A DNA stretch of 42,605 nucleotides from IMG/VR virus record IMGVR_UViG_3300010885_056683, positions 1 to 42,605 of that record; one strand, given 5' to 3'. Below, one piece after another: positions 31,422 to 37,834 of the stretch (positions are counted from its first letter, which is position 1; each line of letters starts with the position of its first letter). The position numbers and the translations under genes were made by a program. The notes under the pieces are model-generated. The model searched no databases and was not told where the DNA came from. It worked only from the letters and a program-made list of their open reading frames with translations. This stretch comes from a virus.

Positions 31422-31432
31422 GCGGCCAAACC

Positions 31433-33772
31433 TCAGAAGTCGCCTTCCTCGCCTTCCTCGCCGGCCTTGACGGCCTGGATGAAGGGCCCTTCCGGGAGGG
31501 CGTGCCAGAGCGACTTGACCTTCCTGCTCGGGTCCCGCTTCTTCTCGAAGCCCAGGCGCCGCAGCACCGCCGCCAGCCGGCGGGTGTGCCCGGCGTGCTG
31601 GATGTGCGCTGCCATGCCAAGACACTGGCCGAGCAGCGCAGCCAGGTGCACAGGCTGCTCGCCCCGCCGGATGCCGGCGGGGATCTTCCCGTCCGGGTCC
31701 GCCACCGGCGCCAGCAGCCAGGAGAGCGCCTTGGCCTCCCACGGGTCGACGGCCTTGAAGGCCTCGTGCTGTGCAGGAGCCAGCTCCTCAGCGCTTTGCC
31801 AGGACACGCCATACTGACGGTAGACCGCCACGCCCTCGGCCCATAGCTGGGCCCGGTCGCGCTCGATCGCCTCCACGTCGACCTTGCCCACGTGGATGGG
31901 CAGCCAACGCCTTTCCCCGGTGGAGTCGGCCAGGAAGTCGTCCTCGTTCGTCGTGCCGATGGTCACGAAGCGCCGTGGCAGGCGAGTGGCGAACTCCATG
32001 TACTTCGGGGTCCACTCGTCCACCAACCTCGACATCCAACCCTTGATCGCCTCGGCGTCCTTCGTGCGCAGACCCCGCAGCTCCCCGAGCTCGACGACGA
32101 GCTTGCCGCGCACGCTGCGCGCCAGATCGGCGTCGCGGTGCGACAGGTCGAGCTCGACGAACGCCTCCGGCCAAGGCGCGATGGCCTCCACCGCACGCGT
32201 CTTGCCGACACCCTGGCCGCCCACCAGCACCGGTGTCATGTCCACGCGGCAGCCAGGCGACAGCGCCCGCGCGGCCAGCGCGGTCCACAAGTAGCGACCC
32301 ACGCCCCGGGCGTACGCGGAGTCCTCGGTGCGCAGGTAGCGCACCATGAACTCGTCGATGCGAGGCACGCCATCCCAGACCAGGCCCTCGACCCACTGCC
32401 GCGCCGAGTCAAACGTGTTCTCCCGGGCGACCGCACGGGCTGCCGCCTTGACCATCTCAGGGCCGACGGCACCCTTGAAGCCAAGCTGCTCCAGGTTCAC
32501 CCGCAGAGTGAAGTAGTCCTCATCCTGCATCGGGCGCAGGCAGTGCCCAAGCACGCCAGGGGCCTCGGTGAACAACGTCGTGTCGGTGAACGCATCGAAG
32601 GCCAGCCTGCAGCCGCACTCGCCCGGCCGCCGCAGGGCGAGCAACATGTTGACCGAGGTCTGCTCGATCCGCCCGAGCCGATCCCGGGTATAGTTCGGCC
32701 TGCTGATGCCCCCACCCCCGCCAGAGGTGTTGGGTTGATCGGGTCCGCCGGGGTATCCCCCTGGCGGGCCCAGATCTTCGAAGTCCGCCGCGACATGATC
32801 GCGGAACCCGTGGCGCTCGGCCGCTCTGAGCAAGACCTCAACCCGCGCGCCGTCGGGCTTGCCGACCTCGATCGAGTTCCAGGTCCGGTCGAAGGCCTCG
32901 TCCCCGCCGTTGGCCCAGGACGGATGCGCCCGGCTCCACTCGCGCGCGGTCTCCGGGTCCACGCCGGCTTCCTTGGCCGCGCACAGCAGGGCGAACCACC
33001 CGTCGCGATCGAGGCCGCTCTCAGCCCCGTTGGGGATCGCCAGGAGGGCGCTGGCGGCGAGATCGGCGTCGACCCCGCACTCACCCCCTCCCTCTGGTTC
33101 CGGCGCCTCCAGGGCCTCTACCGGCGCGGCCACCCGCACCAGGGAGCTCGGCGTCCACTCGTACCCGGCCAGGCCCGCGTGGCGCTCGCCGCCGTAGCCT
33201 TCCAGGTCCAGCTCGGCCAGCAGCGGCTCGCTGGCGCCGGCCCCGGGCAGGATGACCATCGACCCGAAGCCGGTCGCCAGCACGTGGTTCTGCTTGGGAA
33301 AGACCTCGACCTCGCCGGCTGCCACGCCCCGGGTGCCCGGCTTCAGGCTGCACTCGCGCAGCACCTCGGCCAGCAGCGCCCGCACACTGCGGGCATCTTG
33401 CGGCTCGGCCCACACGAGGATCAGGTGGATCCCGCGGCCACCCCGTGATCGCCAGGGGTGCGCCACCAGCCCGCGAGCCGCGAGCGCTTCGATCAACCGC
33501 TGGCCGACCTCGACCATCTGCGGCCAATCCACCTCGCCCTTGTGCGAGTCGAGGTCGAGGAGCGCAACCATCGTGGTCGACTCGCCGGCCCGTATGGGGC
33601 AGAGCCCGCGCGCCGGGCCGTCGCCCAGATGTACAAGAAGTCGTTCTTGCGTCAACGGCTGCTTCGACCATTGCACTGCGCCTGTCTTCACATTGCGGAT
33701 CGCACTCGCATCGGTACGCATCTTCGAGGCTAATTCCCAAATGACGTTCAGGGCCTGGGCGGTGTAATCCAC
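31433..33772 (-). CDS. Primase-helicase: AEP-type primase fused to VapE/D5-like helicase
   Basis: 779 residues. The N-terminal third has archaeo-eukaryotic primase motifs: the acidic pair LLDLDSH, WRSRGGRGIHLILVW and the following His. A linker rich in Gly/Pro precedes the C-terminal superfamily-3-like ATPase of the VapE family, with Walker A GGQGVGKT near residue 515, KLVVELGEL as Walker B, and the sensor TIGTTNEDDFLAD with GERRWLPI. The protein would lay primers and unwind DNA at the fork. It is the last gene of the leftward replication arm, next to the origin-like region. Confidence 0.85.
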   Translation of the reverse strand: MDYTAQALNVIWELASKMRTDASAIRNVKTGAVQWSKQPLTQERLLVHLGDGPARGLCPIRAGESTTMVALLDLDSHKGEVDWPQMVEVGQRLIEALAARGLVAHPWRSRGGRGIHLILVWAEPQDARSVRALLAEVLRECSLKPGTRGVAAGEVEVFPKQNHVLATGFGSMVILPGAGASEPLLAELDLEGYGGERHAGLAGYEWTPSSLVRVAAPVEALEAPEPEGGGECGVDADLAASALLAIPNGAESGLDRDGWFALLCAAKEAGVDPETAREWSRAHPSWANGGDEAFDRTWNSIEVGKPDGARVEVLLRAAERHGFRDHVAADFEDLGPPGGYPGGPDQPNTSGGGGGISRPNYTRDRLGRIEQTSVNMLLALRRPGECGCRLAFDAFTDTTLFTEAPGVLGHCLRPMQDEDYFTLRVNLEQLGFKGAVGPEMVKAAARAVARENTFDSARQWVEGLVWDGVPRIDEFMVRYLRTEDSAYARGVGRYLWTALAARALSPGCRVDMTPVLVGGQGVGKTRAVEAIAPWPEAFVELDLSHRDADLARSVRGKLVVELGELRGLRTKDAEAIKGWMSRLVDEWTPKYMEFATRLPRRFVTIGTTNEDDFLADSTGERRWLPIHVGKVDVEAIERDRAQLWAEGVAVYRQYGVSWQSAEELAPAQHEAFKAVDPWEAKALSWLLAPVADPDGKIPAGIRRGEQPVHLAALLGQCLGMAAHIQHAGHTRRLAAVLRRLGFEKKRDPSRKVKSLWHALPEGPFIQAVKAGEEGEEGDF

Positions 33773-33790
33773 GATGTGATTCCCTTTCGT

Positions 33791-34369
33791 TCAAATGGTG
33801 CAGCCAACGTGTAATTCACGCTTCGCTTTAAGGTACGCCTGATGCGCTTCCTCGGGCGTCGCGTGGTACCCGAGATGGCGCTTACGACCATCGACCAGGA
33901 TCTGCGCTCGCCACCGCCGGCCGGTGGGGCTCGCGCCGAGAAGGCCGGCAGTGTTGTCCCGGCGCGCCTTCCTTTGGTTTTGGTTGTTCAAATGGCGATC
34001 CGCTTCTCGCAAATTGCCCCACGCATTGTTCAGTTTGTCGCCGTCCCGGTGGTCGAGTTCGCCCGTGGGCCACGCGCCCGTAGTCAGCAACCACGCAATG
34101 CGGTGTGCTTTGTACTTTCGGCCACCAACTGTGACGATCCGATAACCGTAGCGGTCGGCGCAGCCCGCGACGGCGCCCGCGGGCAGCCTGAGCCTGCTGC
34201 CGAATCCACCAAACCAAAGGTCAACCCGGTAACGCAACTCGCCGGAAATCGGGTCGTACGCAAGCAAAGCGCGAACTCGTTCGACGAACGCGGCGAGCTC
34301 GGCGCCGGCAAGGTCGGCGGAGGGGGCGGGCTCTGAGGGGGAGGGGGTCGGCGAGGCAGGGGCGGGCAC
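33791..34369 (-). CDS. HNH homing endonuclease with AP2-type DNA-binding domain
   Basis: 192 residues. GTG 34369 is chosen because GGAG lies 7 bases upstream and everything before it reads like non-coding. Residues 60-125 are an HNH domain: KAHRIAWLLTTGAWPTGELD, DHRDGDKLNNAWGNLREA with the conserved His, Asn and following Asn. The C-terminal 50 residues (GRRWRAQILVDGRKRHLGYH then EEAHQAYLKAKRE) form an AP2 domain. This HNH-AP2 build is common in free-standing phage homing endonucleases. It sits 18 bases before the primase-helicase gene. Confidence 0.85.
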   Translation of the reverse strand: MPAPASPTPSPSEPAPSADLAGAELAAFVERVRALLAYDPISGELRYRVDLWFGGFGSRLRLPAGAVAGCADRYGYRIVTVGGRKYKAHRIAWLLTTGAWPTGELDHRDGDKLNNAWGNLREADRHLNNQNQRKARRDNTAGLLGASPTGRRWRAQILVDGRKRHLGYHATPEEAHQAYLKAKRELHVGCTI

Positions 34370-34452
34370 GTAGGGACTCCGAAGAAGGAAGCCCCCGGGT
34401 CGACAGGCGGCGTGTGAAGCGCCAACCCCGCGACGGAGAACTGCAGGACGCA

Positions 34453-34515
34453 GCGTCCGCCTGGCCGCCTGTCGGCCCGGAGACTCGAACTCTACTGTGC
34501 AAGGTTGGCGGACGC
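34453..34515. repeat. Inverted repeat in the HNH-AP2 leader
   Basis: GCGTCCGCC (34453-34461) and GGCGGACGC (34507-34515) are perfect complements separated by 45 bases. The loop contains GTTCGAGTC (minus strand), which looks like a tRNA T-loop, but no acceptor or anticodon arm completes a tRNA. Lies between the HNH-AP2 gene and the 49-aa gene. Confidence 0.6.
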
Positions 34516-34590
34516 AGCTTACACGCGCCACCCGCGCCCATCAACTGAGCGAACTGCTCGGGTATCGGCAGGTGGACCCGTGCCGCCGGC

Positions 34591-34740
34591 TCAGCGGGCC
34601 TTCCGCTTCTTCGCGGGCTTCGACTTGCCGGCCTTGTCGAGGGCGATCGCGACGGCCTGCTTCTGCGGCCGGCCGCTCTTGACCAGCTCGCGGATGTTGG
34701 ACGAGACGATCCCTTGCGAGGAGCCTTTCTTCAGGGGCAT
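34591..34740 (-). CDS. 49-residue basic protein of a widespread phage family
   Basis: Complete from ATG 34740 to TGA 34591. The N-terminus [19 protein letters not shown] then [19 protein letters not shown] is a very common small-protein pattern in phages and prophages, followed by a Lys/Arg tail ([11 protein letters not shown]). GAGG lies about six bases upstream. It may bind nucleic acid, but the role is unknown. Confidence 0.75.
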   Translation of the reverse strand: MPLKKGSSQGIVSSNIRELVKSGRPQKQAVAIALDKAGKSKPAKKRKAR

Positions 34741-34747
34741 GGCGACC

Positions 34748-34909
34748 TCACACGCACGTGGTCGTGCACTGGTTGCCGTAGCAGCAGGTGGTGCAGATCA
34801 CCACGCGCCCGCCCGGCCCGATGACCGTCTGGGTGACGCAGTAGGCAGCGGCTGCCACGGGCGCCGCGAGCAAGGCGACGGAGAGTGCGAACGCGAACAG
34901 TCTCTTCAT
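34748..34909 (-). CDS. Small secreted cysteine-rich protein, 53 aa
   Basis: ATG 34909 with AAGGAG seven bases upstream. Residues 1-21 form a signal peptide ([20 protein letters not shown], ending AAA). The mature part is about 32 residues with six Cys ([19 protein letters not shown]), so a disulfide-rich periplasmic or secreted peptide is likely. No family named. It is co-transcribed with the regulator whose stop precedes its ribosome site. Confidence 0.7.
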   Translation of the reverse strand: MKRLFAFALSVALLAAPVAAAAYCVTQTVIGPGGRVVICTTCCYGNQCTTTCV

Positions 34910-34912
34910 GGT

Positions 34913-35164
34913 TCACTCCTTCGGGGTTGCGCGCTTCGCAGCGCGAATGAGAACGAGCTGGGCCTGCGCCCGATCGGCGAGCGGAAGGTCCTCGGTTCGG
35001 ACCTTGCCCTCCGAGGCCGCCGCCAGGGCGAGCGCCATCCCGAGGGACAGGCGCTTCCGGCCGTGGGCCACGTGATCGAGATACCCGACGCTGGTCTGCA
35101 GCACGAGGGCCAAGTCCCGCTTGGCCGCGGCGGGCAGGGCGAGGTAGTAGGTGGGGAAGTCCAT
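34913..35164 (-). CDS. Cro/YdaS-like helix-turn-helix regulator
   Basis: 83 residues from ATG 35164 (MDFPTYYLALPAAAKRDLAL); ATG 35173, after GGGGGTAGG, is an alternative. The helix-turn-helix is LALVLQTSVGYLDHVAHGRK followed by a helix LSLGMALALAAASEGKVR, the usual YdaS-antitoxin/Cro pattern where phages time early and late expression. It faces the divergent control region with its candidate operator. Confidence 0.75.
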   Translation of the reverse strand: MDFPTYYLALPAAAKRDLALVLQTSVGYLDHVAHGRKRLSLGMALALAAASEGKVRTEDLPLADRAQAQLVLIRAAKRATPKE

Positions 35165-35215
35165 GCCGCGCATCCTACCCCCAGGAGTAGCGGCCGGCAA
35201 GAGCTTACCCGGGGG

Positions 35216-35244
35216 TTGACGTGACTTGTAGGAACCACTAAAGT
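35216..35244 (+). promoter_or_regulatory. Sigma70-like promoter for the rightward replication operon
   Basis: TTGACG (35216-35221), exactly 17 bp, TAAAGT (35239-35244). It lies 27 bases before ATG 35272, between the divergent regulator and replication genes. Best promoter match in the window. Confidence 0.7.
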
Positions 35245-35260
35245 CGCAACGCCTTACAAG
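35225..35260. promoter_or_regulatory. Candidate operator in the divergent control region
   Basis: CTTGTAGG (35225-35232) and CCTTACAAG (35252-35260) are imperfect inverted copies, one in the promoter spacer and one just past the -10. A repressor bound here would block the rightward promoter. The regulator at 34913-35164 is the natural candidate to bind. The CTTACA core also recurs four times at 31034-31325. Confidence 0.5.
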
Positions 35261-35271
35261 GAGCCCACCCC

Positions 35272-35703
35272 ATGTCCCTCGAAGCCGCAGTCGACAACCT
35301 CGCCAAGGTCGCAGACGATCTCGTTGACCGCCTCGACGCCATCGCCGAGATCTTGAAATCGGTCCACGCCCTGCAGCGGGACGCTTTCGGCATCGCCCTT
35401 CAGCGCGACAAGCTGCATGAGTTTGCAGCGGCCGTGACCACAGCGCCGCCGGCCCCCAACGCAGCGCCGCCGGCCGCCCCGCCGCCGGCCGCCCCGCCGC
35501 CGCCGCCGCCGGCCAACCCCGTCGCCCTCGACTATGCCAAGGACGTGCAGCCGGCGCTCCTGCGCCTGGCCGCGAAGAAAGGCCGCCAAGCGCTGGTCGA
35601 CCTGCTCAAGGCCCACGGCGTCAGCAAGGGTGCTGATCTGCCGGCGGCGAGCTACGCTGCCGTCGTCGTAGCGGCGACCGACCTCACCGAGGCTGCGTCG
35701 TGA
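35272..35703 (+). CDS. Hypothetical replication-arm protein with Pro/Ala linker, 143 aa
   Basis: An N-terminal coiled coil (VDNLAKVADDLVDRLDAIAE), a linker of about 35 Ala/Pro residues, and a C-terminal compact domain (ALLRLAAKKGRQALVDLLKA then SYAAVVVAATDL). The C-terminal pattern is common in phages beside ssDNA-binding genes. AAGGAG precedes the ATG. It is the first gene of the rightward replication operon. Function unknown. Confidence 0.7.
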   Translation: MSLEAAVDNLAKVADDLVDRLDAIAEILKSVHALQRDAFGIALQRDKLHEFAAAVTTAPPAPNAAPPAAPPPAAPPPPPPANPVALDYAKDVQPALLRLAAKKGRQALVDLLKAHGVSKGADLPAASYAAVVVAATDLTEAAS

Positions 35704-36956
35704 GCATCCCCAACGGCCACGCCCGGCTCGCGCCGAGCGCCGCGTCGCGCTGGATGCGGTGCCCGGGCTCGGTGCCGTTCGTCGAGAGCCTGAACCTGCC
35801 CAGTGACGACAACGAGTTCACCCGCGAGGGCACCGCGGCCCACGAGCTCGGCGAGATCTGCCTCCTGATGGGGGTCGATCCTGACCACCCCGACCTGCCG
35901 ACGGCGGCCGAGAACGGCGTGCCGTTCACCGACGACATGCGGGAGCACGTGGGCACGTACGTCGACTACGTCCGGCGCGTCTTCGCTGCGCCAGGCTCGC
36001 GCGCGGAGGTCGAGCAGAGGGTCGACATGCGGGCCGTAGTTCCTGAGTGCTGGGGCACGGCCGACGTAATCGGCCTAGCTCCCCTTCCTGAGGGCGACAC
36101 CGAACTGGTCGTCATCGATCTGAAATACGGCCGCGGTGTGCGCGTCAACGCGCAAGGCAATGAGCAGTTGCGTCTCTACGCCGTCGGTGCTTATTTCGCC
36201 AGGCTCGGGCACGACATCCAGAAGATCCGCACGACCGTCCACCAGCCCCGCCTCGATCACGTGGACAACGAGGTCCTGACGCCGACCGAACTGGTAGAGT
36301 TCTCGAATCTCGCCACGGCGGCTGCTGAGCAGGTGAGGTTGGCGACCGCCGCTCAGAAGCAGGGTCAGAGCCTGCGCCCGTGGCTGCACGCGAGCGACGA
36401 GGCCTGCCGCTGGTGCCCGGCGAAGGCCGTCTGCCCCGAGCTGCGGTCGAAGATCGAGGCCGAGGTCGGGGCGGACTTCGACGCCCTGGACCCCCGAGAC
36501 GCTACCCTGGCCCTGCCCGACGAGCGCACTCCGATCGGCATGCTCGGTCGGCACCTCGCCCTGGTGCCGCTGATCGAGGCCTGGGCCAAGGCCGTCAGGG
36601 CCGAGGTCGAGCGCCGACTGCTCGACAGCACGCCAGTGGCCGGCTGGAAGCTGGTCCGTGGCCGGCTGGGCCCGCGCCAGTGGTCCGACGACGAGGCGGT
36701 CGCGCAGTACCTGCGCAAGACCGTCCGCCTGCCGATCGACGAGGCCTACGACCTGAAGCTGATCAGCCCGACTTCGGCCGAGAGGCTGTTCAAGGCCGGC
36801 AAGCTGGGATCCCGCCAGTGGGAGCGATTGCAGGCCCACGTCACCCGCGTAGAGGGGCAGCCCTCCGTCGCACCCGAGTCCGACGAGCGGGAAGCCTTCG
36901 TCGTTGTCAAGCCGTCGGCGGATGACTTCGTCGACGAGTCCCCCTCCACCACCTGA
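35700..36956 (+). CDS. DUF2800 Cas4-like PD-(D/E)XK nuclease
   Basis: 418 residues, GTG start in GTGA overlap. The N-terminus (SAASRWMRCPGSVPF then GTAAHELGE) and GTADVIGL, VVIDLKYGRG (Asp and Lys of the PD-D-x-K core near residue 140) identify the family. A Cys cluster CRWCPAKAVC around residue 237, together with the N-terminal Cys, could hold an iron-sulfur cluster as in Cas4/AddB. Probable 5'-3' exonuclease in phage replication or recombination. Confidence 0.85.
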   Translation: MSIPNGHARLAPSAASRWMRCPGSVPFVESLNLPSDDNEFTREGTAAHELGEICLLMGVDPDHPDLPTAAENGVPFTDDMREHVGTYVDYVRRVFAAPGSRAEVEQRVDMRAVVPECWGTADVIGLAPLPEGDTELVVIDLKYGRGVRVNAQGNEQLRLYAVGAYFARLGHDIQKIRTTVHQPRLDHVDNEVLTPTELVEFSNLATAAAEQVRLATAAQKQGQSLRPWLHASDEACRWCPAKAVCPELRSKIEAEVGADFDALDPRDATLALPDERTPIGMLGRHLALVPLIEAWAKAVRAEVERRLLDSTPVAGWKLVRGRLGPRQWSDDEAVAQYLRKTVRLPIDEAYDLKLISPTSAERLFKAGKLGSRQWERLQAHVTRVEGQPSVAPESDEREAFVVVKPSADDFVDESPSTT

Positions 36957-36963
36957 GAACCAC

Positions 36964-37521
36964 ATGAAGCTGAAGCTCACCAATGTCCGCCTGTCGTTCC
37001 CCGCGCTGTTCGAACCCGAGCAGTACGATGCCAAGAGCAAGCCGCGCTGGAGCGGCACATTCCTGGTGCCCGCCGGCAGCCCGCTGTCCAAGGAGGTCGA
37101 CAAGGCTCTCCTGGGAGTCGCCACGGCGAAGTGGGGCGCCAAGGGTCCGTTGTTCCTGAAGTCCATCCTCGGCGATCCGAAGGGCTGCTGCTGGCAGGAC
37201 GGGAACCTCAAGACCTCGGCGGGTTACGAGAACATGTTCGCCCTGACCGCGCACCGCTACGAGAGCGACGGCGCGCCGCTCGTGCTCGACACGAACAAGT
37301 CCCCGCTCACGGCCAAGGACGGCCGGCCCTATGCCGGGTGCTACGTCAACGCCACGGTCGACCTCTGGCCGCAGGACAACGCCAACGGGCGCGGCATCCG
37401 GGCGCAACTGCTCGGCGTGCAGTTCGTGAAGGACGGCGACGCGTTCGGCGCCAGCAAGCCGCCGGAAGTCGACGACTTCGAGGACTTGAGCGAAGGGAGC
37501 GACGCCACCGACCTCGCCTGA
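36964..37521 (+). CDS. Single-stranded DNA-binding protein, DUF2815
   Basis: 185 residues, ATG 36964. MKLKLTNVRLSFPALFEPEQ and WSGTFLVPAGS match DUF2815, a phage OB-fold ssDNA-binding protein often paired with DUF2800. The acidic C-terminus (VDDFEDLSEGSDATDLA) is typical of SSBs that recruit partners. Followed by a terminator, so it should be abundant early. Confidence 0.8.
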   Translation: MKLKLTNVRLSFPALFEPEQYDAKSKPRWSGTFLVPAGSPLSKEVDKALLGVATAKWGAKGPLFLKSILGDPKGCCWQDGNLKTSAGYENMFALTAHRYESDGAPLVLDTNKSPLTAKDGRPYAGCYVNATVDLWPQDNANGRGIRAQLLGVQFVKDGDAFGASKPPEVDDFEDLSEGSDATDLA

Positions 37522-37581
37522 CCAACCCCGTTTCCTGGGGCCCGCCACTCGCAACCCCGCTGGGGTCCTGAGTGTCTCCTA

Positions 37582-37608
37582 CCCGGCGGCTTCGGCGGGC
37601 CTTCTTTT
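37582..37608 (+). terminator. Rho-independent terminator after SSB gene
   Basis: CCCGGCGGCTTCGGCGGG folds into a GC-rich hairpin (one mismatch) and is followed by CCTTCTTTT. It lies about 60 bases past the SSB stop and before the next gene's own start. Confidence 0.65.
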
Positions 37609-37639
37609 CCCTCCCCCTACCAACCTCTGAAAGTGAACC

Positions 37640-37819
37640 ATGGACAAAGCGAAAGTAAAAGCGAACCAACGCGTGACCTACAAGGCTCGTACGGCAACCG
37701 GCGCCGGCAAGGTCACCGAAATCGCCCACGACGCCAACGGCTCGATGTGGGTGACCGTGTTCGACAAGGAGAAAGGCGTCATGTTCAGGCTCAGGCCGAG
37801 CCAGATCGAGAAGGTCTGA
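37640..37819 (+). CDS. Small hypothetical protein, 59 aa
   Basis: ATG 37640 to TGA 37819. Product MDKAKVKANQRVTYKARTAT then MWVTVFDKEKGVMFRLRPSQ, a small beta-barrel-like (SH3-like) pattern, strongly basic at the start. It ends 15 bases before the polymerase ATG. A polymerase accessory role is possible but not shown. Confidence 0.7.
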   Translation: MDKAKVKANQRVTYKARTATGAGKVTEIAHDANGSMWVTVFDKEKGVMFRLRPSQIEKV

Positions 37820-37834
37820 CCCGGACAGCGCCCC

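Larger units (their letters stand above)
30963..31432. other. 470-bp non-coding convergent region, origin/control candidate
   Basis: No gene is supported. The sequence changes character: A/T-rich and purine/pyrimidine runs in an otherwise GC-rich genome. It contains a 20-bp palindrome (31057-31076), an outer inverted repeat GTTTACTA (31050-31057)/TAGTAAAC (31113-31120), two AAGGGTCC direct repeats at about 31121-31137, four CTTACA/TGTAAG motifs (31034, 31045, 31275, 31320), a TACCTGCAGGTA palindrome (31250-31261), and a rightward terminator. The repeats plus low melting strength suit a replication origin or a multi-operator control region. Confidence 0.65.

Noticed and set aside
31100-31430. 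CRISPR-like array suggested by short repeats in the 31-kb region
   Set aside because: Repeats are 6-8 bp with irregular spacing and no uniform spacers. They fit protein-binding sites, not a CRISPR.
31892-33448. 518-codon plus-strand open frame opposite the primase-helicase
   Set aside because: It is the antisense shadow of a gene with clear primase and ATPase motifs. Such long antisense frames are common here because of the high GC at third positions.
34470-34570. Possible tRNA on the minus strand (GTTCGAGTC T-loop, GCTCAGTTGAT D-loop-like string)
   Set aside because: No acceptor stem pairs across the ends, the T stem has a mismatch, and the only 7-base hairpin loop lacks U33. Not a foldable tRNA.
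35460-35520. GCCGCCGCC-type microsatellite as a possible separate element
   Set aside because: It is in frame in the 35272-35703 gene and encodes the Ala/Pro linker. It does not need another explanation.
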